Of a stretch of 53,527 nucleotides of DNA, positions 1 to 8,377 are shown piece after piece. Positions within the stretch are counted from its first letter, which is position 1, and each line of letters begins with the position of its first letter. The stretch comes from an uncultured Eubacteriales bacterium. GTDB lineage: Bacteria; Bacillota; Clostridia; Lachnospirales; Lachnospiraceae. Below the pieces are notes generated by a model. The model worked only from the letters and a program-made list of their open reading frames with translations. It did not search any database and was not told where the DNA came from. The position numbers and the translations under genes were made by a program. The stretch lies in contig UQCD01000016.1 in NCBI GenBank assembly GCA_900539455.1, positions 1 through 53,527 of the forward strand. Reading direction: 5' to 3'.

Positions 1-121
1 TAATATTTGGATAAACTTCACGAATGTTATTGTAGATAACCTCGGCTGTTGGATGATCTTTTCTGGTTTTTAAAAAGGCTAAAATCGCAGCACGCTGTCT
101 ACTGTATTTTATTGTTTTCAT
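1..121 (-). CDS. Fur/PerR-family metal-dependent regulator (N-terminus only)
   Basis: Reading leftward from an ATG at 119-121 gives about 40 residues beginning MKTIKYSRQRAAIL and containing HPTAEVIY, the winged-helix start typical of the Fur superfamily, most like PerR. An AAAGGAGA ribosome site lies just upstream. The rest, including the metal-binding histidines and CxxC pairs, is outside the window. Fur proteins repress iron or peroxide-stress genes using Fe, Mn or Zn; PerR rather than Fur is my guess and cannot be settled from this fragment. Confidence 0.75.
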   Translation of the reverse strand, partial: MKTIKYSRQRAAILAFLKTRKDHPTAEVIYNNIREVYPNI

Positions 122-433
122 ATAATCTCCTTTACAAATTGAAAAGTGTCATTAAATTACCGATGCTTAAATTAAATTAAATTAATAATATATTAATGTT
201 TATCATAGATTAAACAAAAAATCAAGAATAAGATAGGCAAAACTAACTTCTATTATAAGATAGGTGAAACTAACTCCTATAAACAAACTCCTATGATATT
301 TAAAGTGCAAATATATATAATTTTTAATATGTATTATAAAAAGTGACATTATCATTTTGTATGTATCTTAAAAATAATTAAAAAGCTATTAATTAAAAAG
401 CAACCTAGAAATAGTTATGGCAATTAAAATTTC

Positions 434-520
434 AGATAAAATTAGAAAAGTATTTAGATAAAATTGAAAAAGTATTTAGATAAAATTAGAAAAGTATTTA
501 GGTAAAATAAAAAAGCATTT
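434..520. repeat. 22-bp tandem repeat, four copies
   Basis: Units start at 434, 456, 478 and 500. Each is AGATAAAATT followed by AGAAAAGTATTT with one to three changes; the last is one base shorter. The repeat is AT-rich and non-coding. Confidence 0.8.
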
Positions 521-593
521 GATATAATTAAGTATTGGATTAGCTAATTAAGAAAGATTTACAAAATTTAATGTAAATAGTTTGTAAAATAAG

Positions 594-622
594 TTTATAT
601 GTTTGGATTTATGTGTTAGAAT
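594..622 (+). promoter_or_regulatory. Candidate promoter for pyk
   Basis: TAGAAT at 617-622 is preceded by TG at 614-615, an extended -10. The -35 (TTTATA, 594-599) is weak. It lies 36 bp before the start codon. Confidence 0.4.
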
Positions 623-657
623 AATGGCGATTATGAAACAAATGGAGGCTAATATAT

Positions 658-2085
658 ATGAGAAAAACAAAAATAGTATGTACACTGGGCCCAGCGACAG
701 ATGATGAAAATATATTAAGACAGCTTATGCTAGAGGGTATGGATGTTGCCAGATTTAACTTTTCACATTCTACTCATGCAGACCATGAGGCTAGATTGGA
801 AATGATTAAAAAGCTTAGAAAAGAAACAGGAAAGTATGTAGCGGCACTTCTTGACACCAAAGGACCAGAGGTTAGAGTAAAGCTTTTCAAGGAAGGAAAG
901 GTTACAATTAACAATGGTGATAAATTTACACTTACAACCAGAGATGTTGAAGGAACAAAGGATATAGTGTCAGTAACTTACGAAAAGCTTCCAGAGGATG
1001 TAGAAAAGGGAACAATAATCCTTATAGATGATGGACTTATCAGGCTGGAGGTTGAGGAAATAAACGACACAGATATTATATGTAATGTAATAGTTGGTGG
1101 TGTTATTTCTGATAGAAAAGGCGTAAATATTCCAAATGTTGACTTGAAAATGCAGTATATCAGCCAAAAGGACAAAGAGGATATTCTTTTTGGCATTGAG
1201 CATGGATATGATTTTATAGCAGCCTCTTTTGTAAGAAGTGCTAGTGATGTATTGCAGATTAGAAGAGTGTTAGATGAAAATAATGGTCAGAATATTAACA
1301 TTATTTCAAAAATAGAAAATATTCAGGGTGTTAATAATATTGATGAGATTATTCAGGTTTCTGATGGAATTATGGTTGCTCGTGGAGATATGGGTGTAGA
1401 AATACCGGCAGAGGAAGTACCAGCAATTCAGAAGATGATTATTAAAAAGGTTTACAATGCAGGAAAGCAGGTTATTACTGCTACACAAATGTTAGACTCT
1501 ATGATGAAAAATCCTGTACCTACAAGAGCTGAGGTTGCTGATGTTGCCAATGCTATATATGATGGCACAAGTGCTATTATGTTATCAGGTGAAACTGCTG
1601 CAGGTAAATATCCGATAGAGTCAGTTAAAATGATGGCAAAGATTGCAGTTAAAACAGAAGAAGATATTGATTATAAAAAGAGATTTTTCAACCTTGAAAG
1701 AATGGCAAATCCGGATGTTACAGATGCTATTTCCCATGCAACCGTTACAACAGCACATGACTTAAATGCTAAGGCCATAATTACAGTTACAAAATCAGGC
1801 AGAACTGCCAGAATGATTTCAAGATACCGTTCTGCTTGTGATGTTATTGCCTGCACAACAAACGAAAGAGTTTGCCGTCAGATGAATATGTCCTGGGGAG
1901 TTACACCTGTGATGGTGGATGAACAAAAGGATACCTTCAAATTATTTGAACACGCAATAGAAGAATGTAAGAAGAAGGATTATGTAAAGAAAAATGATTT
2001 ATTAGTTATTACAGCAGGGGTTCCTCTTGGCACTTCCGGTACCACTAATATGTTAAAGGTACAGGTAGTAGGCAGCCAGTATTAA
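658..2085 (+). CDS. pyk: Pyruvate kinase
   Basis: Final ATP-forming step of glycolysis: phosphoenolpyruvate plus ADP to pyruvate plus ATP, cytosolic. The 475 residues start MRKTKIVCTLGPAT, then LLDTKGPEVR (65-73), the ISKIEN strand with catalytic Lys218 and metal ligand Glu220, ARGDMG (241-246, metal ligand Asp244), TATQML (274-279) and the AEVADVANAI/SGETAAGKYP region (291-319). The length is that of the core enzyme without the C-terminal PEP-utiliser domain found in Bacillus Pyk. GGAGG lies 10 bp before the ATG, and an inverted repeat with T-run follows the stop, so it looks monocistronic. Confidence 0.97.
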   Translation: MRKTKIVCTLGPATDDENILRQLMLEGMDVARFNFSHSTHADHEARLEMIKKLRKETGKYVAALLDTKGPEVRVKLFKEGKVTINNGDKFTLTTRDVEGTKDIVSVTYEKLPEDVEKGTIILIDDGLIRLEVEEINDTDIICNVIVGGVISDRKGVNIPNVDLKMQYISQKDKEDILFGIEHGYDFIAASFVRSASDVLQIRRVLDENNGQNINIISKIENIQGVNNIDEIIQVSDGIMVARGDMGVEIPAEEVPAIQKMIIKKVYNAGKQVITATQMLDSMMKNPVPTRAEVADVANAIYDGTSAIMLSGETAAGKYPIESVKMMAKIAVKTEEDIDYKKRFFNLERMANPDVTDAISHATVTTAHDLNAKAIITVTKSGRTARMISRYRSACDVIACTTNERVCRQMNMSWGVTPVMVDEQKDTFKLFEHAIEECKKKDYVKKNDLLVITAGVPLGTSGTTNMLKVQVVGSQY

Positions 2086-2160
2086 TTAAAGTATTTAAAA
2101 GGCTGTATATTGTGGAAAGAGCTATGATATATTAATATTAGTGTGGACTTAAAAATATGA

Positions 2161-2214
2161 AAAAGTGAAAATATTATGAACTGTAAAAAAAGCATTTATA
2201 TTTTCACTTTTTTG
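2161..2214 (+). terminator. Rho-independent terminator of pyk
   Basis: AAAAGTGAAAATA (2161-2173) pairs with TATTTTCACTTTT (2199-2211), 13 bp with a 25-nt loop, within a T-rich run. It lies 76 bp after the pyk stop. Confidence 0.65.
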
Positions 2215-2268
2215 TGTTATAAATGAAGAGCATATTTTGTTTAGTGACAAAGATAGGAAGGATTATAT

Positions 2269-3429
2269 ATGAAGAAAAAGATATTTGCATTATCATTATC
2301 AGTGATAATGGCATTTTCTCTTGTTGCTTGTGGTAAAAGCGCAGAGAATAACGAAACAACTACAACTGCAAGTGATATTGCAGAGAAGGGTGAAATTAAT
2401 TTAGGCGAATATAAGGGTCTTACAGTTTATTCAGACGATATACAGGTAAAGGACTCAGATTTAGAGGCATACATAAATCAAAGACTTGAATCAGATGCCA
2501 CAACAGAATACAAAACAACAGGAGTTATTAAGAAAAATGATAAGGTAAAGCTTTCCTTTAAGGGAACAATAGACGGAAAAGAATTTTCCGGAGGTACTAC
2601 TGAGGGAACAGTAGTTACTATGAGTGATGGTGGATTTACAGTTGATGGCTTTGTAGATGCTATTATTGGACATAGTATTGGAGAAAAGCTGGAGCTTGAT
2701 TTAACTATGCCAAAGGACTATTCAGACGAAAGCTTAAAGGGCAAGGCTGTACATTTTTCAGTTTCCTTAGACTCTCTTGTAGTAACTGTTACACCAGAGC
2801 TTACAGACGATTATGTAAAGAGTGAATATTCTGGCTTGGGTCTTAATACAGTAGGCGAGTTTACTGAGTATTTGAAAAATGATTTACTTATCAATAATAT
2901 TTATACACAAATTTGGCCTACAATATTAGAAAACAGTAAGGTTGTTACTTATGAAAAGGCGAGATATGATGAGTATTACAAGATTGTGTCGGAAAATAAT
3001 GTTTCACAAATTCAGTCAACATATGGAATGACATTAGAGCAGTATTTACAGCAGTCATCAATGTCACAGGCTGACTGGGATGAAAAATTATCTGCATATG
3101 TAAAGGCATATTTAAAAGAGGAAATGGTTATTGAAAAAATAGCCGAGGTTGAAAATATCTCTATAACAGATGACCAGTTTGATACAAAGATGTTAGAATA
3201 TGCAAAGCTCTATGGCTATGATAATGTAGAGGACTTTAAGAAGGCATATGAAAATGTAGAGGATGATGAGTTTAGATTTTCCGTATTAGCATATTATGTA
3301 CAGGAATTTGTTGCAAAGCAGGCAAAGGTTGTAGCTGGAAGCAATCCAGACAAGGCTACTACAACAGAAGCAACAACACCAGCAAATGAGAAAACTACAG
3401 CTACAGAAGAAACTACCTCTGCAAATTAA
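2269..3429 (+). CDS. Trigger-factor-like lipoprotein with FKBP-type PPIase domain
   Basis: A 386-residue exported protein. The N-terminus is a lipoprotein signal ending in the lipobox LVAC, Cys21. Residues about 85-172 look like the FKBP-type peptidyl-prolyl isomerase domain of trigger factor (VKLSFKGTIDGKEF, then DGFVDAIIGHSIGE). Residues 175-345 resemble the helical trigger-factor chaperone arm. A Thr/Glu-rich tail closes the protein. The ribosome-binding N-terminal domain of true trigger factor is missing, replaced by the signal and a short Thr-rich linker. I infer a membrane-anchored folding factor for secreted proteins, comparable in role to PrsA. It has its own terminator. Confidence 0.85.
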   Translation: MKKKIFALSLSVIMAFSLVACGKSAENNETTTTASDIAEKGEINLGEYKGLTVYSDDIQVKDSDLEAYINQRLESDATTEYKTTGVIKKNDKVKLSFKGTIDGKEFSGGTTEGTVVTMSDGGFTVDGFVDAIIGHSIGEKLELDLTMPKDYSDESLKGKAVHFSVSLDSLVVTVTPELTDDYVKSEYSGLGLNTVGEFTEYLKNDLLINNIYTQIWPTILENSKVVTYEKARYDEYYKIVSENNVSQIQSTYGMTLEQYLQQSSMSQADWDEKLSAYVKAYLKEEMVIEKIAEVENISITDDQFDTKMLEYAKLYGYDNVEDFKKAYENVEDDEFRFSVLAYYVQEFVAKQAKVVAGSNPDKATTTEATTPANEKTTATEETTSAN

Positions 3430-3513
3430 ATAATTACTACAAATTAAAAATCTCCACTAATTAATAGTTGCGGATTAGTATAATATAGCTTATTATAAAA
3501 GCGGTATTGATTT

Positions 3514-3542
3514 AAAAGGCTACCAAAATGGTAGCCTTTTGT
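3514..3542 (+). terminator. Rho-independent terminator
   Basis: AAAAGGCTACCA (3514-3525), a 3-nt loop, then TGGTAGCCTTTT (3529-3540): a perfect 12-bp stem running into T residues, 85 bp after the lipoprotein stop. Confidence 0.9.
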
Positions 3543-3644
3543 TTGCAAAAATATTTAATAATCAGAAAGCATATATAAAAAACAAAAACAATTTTATATT
3601 ATGACTTATATTATGTCACAGATTAATAAAGAAAAGGAGCTGCA

Positions 3645-3947
3645 ATGATTCCTATACTTACAAAAATGGCAGTAGACAGAAAACTGGAATTTGACCATGT
3701 AATACTGCTCGGAAATTATGAATTATCCTATGCAATAGGTAAACTCTCAAAATTGTATGATATTGAAAAAAAGTCCTCTTTTGATAATGTAGGTACGCTT
3801 AGAGAAGAGGTGCTGAAGGCTGTTGGAGATAGAACTAAGGACGACATACAAACGCAAAGATTACTAAGAATTGTAAAGGAAATGGACTCATACACAGAGG
3901 AATATAACGAGCAGATGTATGAGGTATATTCTATGGGGTTTGAATAA
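3645..3947 (+). CDS. Hypothetical protein, 100 aa
   Basis: I do not recognise the family. The product is charged and soluble-looking with no signal or membrane segment; the second half is strongly helical (LREEVLKAVGDRTKDDIQ, then RLLRIVKEMDSY). AAGGAG stands 7 bp before the ATG, and the preceding gene is closed off by a terminator. The ClC gene starts about 42 bp downstream on the same strand, so the two may be co-transcribed. Good ribosome site and backbone-like codon use support a real gene. Confidence 0.6.
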   Translation: MIPILTKMAVDRKLEFDHVILLGNYELSYAIGKLSKLYDIEKKSSFDNVGTLREEVLKAVGDRTKDDIQTQRLLRIVKEMDSYTEEYNEQMYEVYSMGFE

Positions 3948-3989
3948 AATATAAAATTTAAATTGAATGAAAATAGAAGAGTGAAGAAA

Positions 3990-5315
3990 ATGTTAAAGGA
4001 AACATCAGATACAAAAAAAACAAGTACAGAAAAATTAAGTGAAGAGAAAGAAACAGTTAAACAATATGTTTTAAGGCAATTAATAAAAGGCAGGAATTAT
4101 ACATTATCATTTTTTAAATGGATGGTCTTAGCCATAATTATAGGTATGTTTGTAGGTGCGTTTGCCACCTTGTTTGCAAAATGTATGAATACAGTAACGG
4201 CCTTTCGAGTTGCACATTCCTACATAATATGGTTTTTACCATTAGCAGGCTTATTAATTGTCGGACTATATCGAGTAACCAATTCAGATAAGGACAAGGG
4301 TACAAATCTTGTAATAAGCTCAATTTCCTCAGGGGATGATGTACCTTTTAAAATGGCACCATTAATATTTATTTCTACGGTGCTTACACATTTATTTGGT
4401 GGCTCGGCAGGGCGTGAGGGTGCTGCCTTACAGCTCGGAGGAAGCCTGGGAAATTTTGTTGGCAAGCTTATAAAGCTTAATGATAATGATAGAAAGGTAA
4501 TGATAATGTGTGGTATGAGTGCTGCCTTTTCAGCACTTTTTGGAACGCCAATGGCAGCAGCCGTTTTTTCCTTAGAGGTTGTAAGCGTTGGCATAATGTA
4601 TTATTCAGCCTTGCTTCCTTGTATTTTTTCAGCAATTATAGCTTCAAGGTTTGCCCTTGATATGGGTATAAGTCCAGAACATTTTAATATTGTGGATATT
4701 CCGAAGTTTAATGTAATAAATGGTGGAAAAACAGTTATATTAGCTATTGCATGTGCTTTTGTAAGTGTAGTATTTTGTGTAGTAATACATAGAACAGGGG
4801 AATTGCTTAGAAAATATTTAAAGAATGGGTATGTAAGAGTACTGGTATGCTCAGTAATAATAGTTTTATTGGGATTTTTGTTAAATACCAGTGATTACTT
4901 TGGCGCAGGTGTTGATGTAATAGCAAGAGCCATAGGCGGAGAAGCAGAGCCACTTGCCTTTGCTTTAAAACTTATATTTACAGCCTTAACCTTAGGCGCC
5001 GGCTTTAAGGGTGGCGAAATAGTACCATCATTTTTTGTAGGAGCAACTCTCGGCTGTGTATTAGGTCATATTTTAAGACTTTCACCATCTCTTTGTGCAG
5101 CTGTGGGAATGATTTCACTATTTTGTGGTGTAACCAACTGCCCAATAGCATCCCTGCTTATAAGCTTTGAGTTGTTTGGGGACGAGGTGAAAATGTACTT
5201 TTTAATGGCAATAGCAGTAAGCTATTTAATGTCCGGGTATCATGGATTGTATAAAGAACAAAAGATTATGTATTCTAAGTCAAAGACGGAATTTATTAAT
5301 GCGAAGGCAAAATAA
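3990..5315 (+). CDS. ClC-family anion channel/antiporter
   Basis: A polytopic membrane protein of 441 residues with about ten hydrophobic segments. It carries the ClC signature GGSAGREGA (about 137-145, with the gating glutamate of GREG) and the later GGEIVPSFFVGATLG motif (about 340). The run MAPLIFISTVLTHLFGG before the signature reminds me of the fluoride-exporting CLC-F branch, but this is from memory. There is no CBS or TrkA tail. I chose ATG 3990, after GAAGAG; the frame is open to a TTG at 3963, so the start is uncertain. I see no fluoride riboswitch upstream. Confidence 0.85.
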   Translation: MLKETSDTKKTSTEKLSEEKETVKQYVLRQLIKGRNYTLSFFKWMVLAIIIGMFVGAFATLFAKCMNTVTAFRVAHSYIIWFLPLAGLLIVGLYRVTNSDKDKGTNLVISSISSGDDVPFKMAPLIFISTVLTHLFGGSAGREGAALQLGGSLGNFVGKLIKLNDNDRKVMIMCGMSAAFSALFGTPMAAAVFSLEVVSVGIMYYSALLPCIFSAIIASRFALDMGISPEHFNIVDIPKFNVINGGKTVILAIACAFVSVVFCVVIHRTGELLRKYLKNGYVRVLVCSVIIVLLGFLLNTSDYFGAGVDVIARAIGGEAEPLAFALKLIFTALTLGAGFKGGEIVPSFFVGATLGCVLGHILRLSPSLCAAVGMISLFCGVTNCPIASLLISFELFGDEVKMYFLMAIAVSYLMSGYHGLYKEQKIMYSKSKTEFINAKAK

Positions 5316-5614
5316 TAATGGAATTACTAATTATCATAATTTTCTTATATGGGAAAATGATAGATTGTTTACAAGTAGTTGTGTGAATAAAGTAAATAAG
5401 TGCGACACTGCCGCACCTAATGAAAAATGTAAAAAAGGTATTTTTGGGGGACGCGTGGCGGTTTCCCGCCACGCAGAGTTATGAAAATGTTAAGTTGTAT
5501 AATACTATGTTACCAATAGTACTTCTATAGAATAATATATAAATGTGTACTAAATTTGTCGGATTTCTAAAATAAGAATAAAATTAATTAAAATAAAATT
5601 TATTTTAATGGATT
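5316..5614. other. Intergenic region with GC-rich hairpin
   Basis: No credible gene between the convergent ClC and spoIIID genes. A perfect 9-bp stem, GCGTGGCGG (5453-5461) and CCGCCACGC (5466-5474) with a TTTC loop, stands out against AT-rich surroundings. No T-run follows on the plus strand, so it is not a standard terminator. Confidence 0.6.
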
Positions 5615-5863
5615 TTATTGGTGCTGGTATTTTTCTTTTGTAGCCATACCACCTCTGATATGGCGTTCGGCTTTATTAACATTAAGTATTTTGCGTGCCT
5701 CTTTAGCGAGAGCAGCATTGATGTGAACCAGTCTTTCAGTTACATCTTTATGAACAGTGCTTTTGCTTACTCCGAATTGCTTTGCCGCCTGACGAACTGT
5801 AGCGTTGTTGGCAATAATATAATTGGCAATTTCCACTGTCCTTTCCTCAATATATTTTCTCAT
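5615..5863 (-). CDS. spoIIID: Sporulation transcription factor SpoIIID
   Basis: An 82-residue DNA-binding protein of the mother-cell sporulation programme, acting with sigma-E. The N-terminus (YIEERTVEIANYI), the helix-turn-helix VRQAAKQFGVSKSTVHKDV (23-41), ERL, and the C-terminal HIRGGMATKEKY closely follow Bacillus SpoIIID as I remember it. In Bacillus, spoIIID lies directly before mbl-flhO-flhP; here it is on the opposite strand, separated from mbl by about 5 kb with the OPT and chemoreceptor genes. A sigma-E-like promoter candidate lies upstream. Confidence 0.95.
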   Translation of the reverse strand: MRKYIEERTVEIANYIIANNATVRQAAKQFGVSKSTVHKDVTERLVHINAALAKEARKILNVNKAERHIRGGMATKEKYQHQ

Positions 5864-5893
5864 TTATATAACCTTGTATTTATTTCTTAATAC

Positions 5894-5922
5894 AAGATAT
5901 GCGTATTTTATGAAAATATGAA
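5894..5922 (-). promoter_or_regulatory. Candidate sigma-E promoter of spoIIID
   Basis: On the minus strand TTCATATT (5922-5915), a 13-nt spacer, then CATATCTT (5901-5894) resembles the sigma-E pattern (GKMATATT, CATACAnT). Its position, 31 bp before the spoIIID start, fits the known sigma-E dependence of that gene in Bacillus. Confidence 0.4.
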
Positions 5923-5958
5923 AGTAAGGTTAATCTTAGCAAACTATTAATGATTAAA

Positions 5959-6225
5959 TTATATCCAGTTGTAATCTCCGCCTGTAATAGCCAGACTTAG
6001 CAGACAGTCCATTTTTTCAACATCCTCATCTTCTACAATGTTTATAAGCTTTGCTGTGTTGGCAGCAGTTTCTAAGGTTTCATCTGGTCCGATTTCATAG
6101 TCAATTTCTGCTGTACAGTCAGGACAGGTTGTAGCCTCACTGGTATCTAAACTTAAAAATTTATAGCCACATTTTTCACATTGGTAATAACCACATTTTT
6201 TTGTATTATCAGGTACAAAGTACAT
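5959..6225 (-). CDS. Small zinc-ribbon protein
   Basis: An 88-residue protein with two CxxC pairs (CEKCGYKF near 16-23, CPDC near 34-37), a typical zinc ribbon, followed by an acidic helical tail. AGGAGG precedes the ATG and overlaps the stop codon of the upstream OPT gene, which ends 11 bp before, so the two are almost certainly one transcript. The function is unknown; the pairing suggests a link to the transporter, which is inference only. Confidence 0.75.
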   Translation of the reverse strand: MYFVPDNTKKCGYYQCEKCGYKFLSLDTSEATTCPDCTAEIDYEIGPDETLETAANTAKLINIVEDEDVEKMDCLLSLAITGGDYNWI

Positions 6226-6236
6226 ATCGTTCCTCC

Positions 6237-8141
6237 TTATTGGGGCTCTTTTTTTGTTGAAAATAGAATTAAACTTCCTATAATCAACAAAAATATTACC
6301 ACACTTTCAAAGGATAATAAAGAATTAGGAAGATTTATTTTTGAGGAAATATCAATATATTTTTCAATGCCAATAACTGCAAAAACTGCAAGTAATATGC
6401 CCATAAGGCCTTCACCGGCAATAAGCCCTGAACAATAGAGAATGCCATTATTAATAATATTTTCCTTGCGTTCCTTATCCTTATAAGCTTTTTCAAAAAG
6501 CAGACGAACCAGTCCGCCTGCCATAATGCAGGCGTTTAGGTGAACAGGTAGATATACGCCAATGGCAAAGGGCAGAACAGGAATACCAAGAATTTCAACA
6601 GTTAATGCAATGAAAATACCAACAAAAACTAAGCCCCATGGAAGATTATTATCCATTACGCCTTCTACAATCATTTTCATAAGAGTTGCCTGTGGTGTTC
6701 CTAATTCCTTTGAGCCAAAGCCCCAGGCATTATTTAAAAGCACCAAAACACCACCTATAGTAATGGCAGCTATAGTGACGCCCACAAGCTCGCCAATTTG
6801 CTGTTTCTTTGGGGTAGCACCTAATATATAGCCGGTTTTTAAGTCCTGTGAGGTGTCACCGGCAATGGCAGCAATTATACAAATAATAGAGCCAATGGCA
6901 ATAGCACCCTGCATACCGTGTATGCCGGAATCTCCTGTGGATTTTAGTATAATAGTAGCAATCAGCAGTGTGGCAATAGCCATCCCGGATACAGGATTAT
7001 TACTACTGCCCACAAGTCCAACCATTCTTGAAGAAACAGTTGCAAAAAAGAAGCCGAAGAAAACAATTATTGCAGCACCCAGCAAGGAAACGGGAATGTC
7101 CTTAAAAAGCCATATTGCCAGTGTAAGTAAAATAATGGCAATAAAAATATATTTCATTTTAATTGATTTTTCAGTTCTGATATTAGTTTCCTTTAATGTA
7201 CCCTTTGCACTTTTAATGGCATTTGCAAAGGTGGCTACAATAAGTGGGAAGGATTTAATAAGGCTTATAATACCACCTGCGGCTAAGGCACCGGCACCAA
7301 TATATCTGATATAGTTACTCCAGATAGCACTGGCACCGCCAGCTGCATATAACTCGCCTATAGTGGTTGTGGCTGGATAGAGCGTCATACCAGAACCAAA
7401 AAGAACAATCATAGGAATAATTACCATCCAGCTTAACACACCACCTGAGAACATATAAGAAGCAATTTTTGGACCACATATATAGCCTACACTCATTACG
7501 GCAGGATAAATCTGGGTTCCAATTTCCCCATAATAGCCTTTGAATTTAAAGGAAACCTCGCTTTGGACAGCCTTAAGTCCATCGATTATCAGCTTGAAAA
7601 ATGCACCTGTTCCCATTCCGATAAATACAGTTTCTGCACCCTTTTTTGAATCTTCTGCAGCCATTAAAACTCTGGCACAGGCCTGACCCTCAGGATAGGG
7701 AAGTGTGTTATGCTCCTTTACAATAAGTGCATTACGAAGTGGAACCATAAAAAGAACACCCAGCAGACCGCCAATTACAGCGATAAGTGAAATAGCAAAG
7801 GTGTCAGGAGAGTCCATTTTACCCTCACCGGACCACAAAAATAGTGCTGGTAAGGTAAAGATAGCACCTGCGGCAAGAGATTCACCTGCTGAGCCAATGG
7901 TTTGTACCATATTACTTTCCAAAATGGATTTTCTTCCTAAAAGTACATGCATAACGCCCATAGATATTACAGCAGCGGGTATAGAGGCAGAAACGGTCAT
8001 ACCTACTCTTAGACCTAAATAAGCATTGGCAGCACCAAATACTATAGCTAAAATAATACCTATGAAAAATGCAGCAAAGGAGAATTCCTTTGGACTTTTA
8101 CTTGAAGAAACATATGGCTTGAAATGGTTGTTATTACTCAT
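6237..8141 (-). CDS. OPT-family oligopeptide transporter
   Basis: A 634-residue membrane protein with about 14-16 hydrophobic segments. It has the N-terminal pattern of bacterial OPT proteins (GAANAYLGLRVGMTVSASIPAA), the NTLPYPEGQACARVL motif and NNPVSGMAIAT. The family moves small peptides or metal-chelate compounds into the cell by proton symport; the substrate here cannot be told. The start follows GAGAGGA. It is divergent from the chemoreceptor and co-transcribed with the zinc-ribbon gene. Confidence 0.92.
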   Translation of the reverse strand: MSNNNHFKPYVSSSKSPKEFSFAAFFIGIILAIVFGAANAYLGLRVGMTVSASIPAAVISMGVMHVLLGRKSILESNMVQTIGSAGESLAAGAIFTLPALFLWSGEGKMDSPDTFAISLIAVIGGLLGVLFMVPLRNALIVKEHNTLPYPEGQACARVLMAAEDSKKGAETVFIGMGTGAFFKLIIDGLKAVQSEVSFKFKGYYGEIGTQIYPAVMSVGYICGPKIASYMFSGGVLSWMVIIPMIVLFGSGMTLYPATTTIGELYAAGGASAIWSNYIRYIGAGALAAGGIISLIKSFPLIVATFANAIKSAKGTLKETNIRTEKSIKMKYIFIAIILLTLAIWLFKDIPVSLLGAAIIVFFGFFFATVSSRMVGLVGSSNNPVSGMAIATLLIATIILKSTGDSGIHGMQGAIAIGSIICIIAAIAGDTSQDLKTGYILGATPKKQQIGELVGVTIAAITIGGVLVLLNNAWGFGSKELGTPQATLMKMIVEGVMDNNLPWGLVFVGIFIALTVEILGIPVLPFAIGVYLPVHLNACIMAGGLVRLLFEKAYKDKERKENIINNGILYCSGLIAGEGLMGILLAVFAVIGIEKYIDISSKINLPNSLLSFESVVIFLLIIGSLILFSTKKEPQ

Positions 8142-8377
8142 ATAAAGTCCTCTCTTAATTTTTACATAACGAATATAATAAAAATTATTTATTTTGGAAT
8201 TAATTCTGCTTATAGCTTTTCCAAAAATTTATTGAAATATTAATTACATTTTGCTAAAATTTATATGTGATTTGGAGCGTAAAAACATTTTGAAAATCAA
8301 AACTTTCTACAGCACTGATTTAAAGTCAAGAAATATACAATCTAGAAAACAATTTAATACACATGGAGGTTGATTGA

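Larger units (their letters stand above)
122..657. other. AT-rich intergenic region with two tandem-repeat tracts
   Basis: No credible gene. It holds a two-copy 27-bp direct repeat at 228-280 (core ATAAGATAGG..AAACTAACT) and a four-copy 21-22 bp repeat at 434-520. It separates the leftward Fur-family gene from rightward pyk and must contain both promoters. Confidence 0.7.

Noticed and set aside
3550..3990. Fluoride riboswitch before the ClC gene
   Set aside because: No sequence resembling the known consensus was seen between the upstream terminator and the gene.
5242..5484. 80-aa plus-strand frame at the end of the ClC gene
   Set aside because: It starts inside the ClC gene in another frame and runs through the GC-rich hairpin; no ribosome site.
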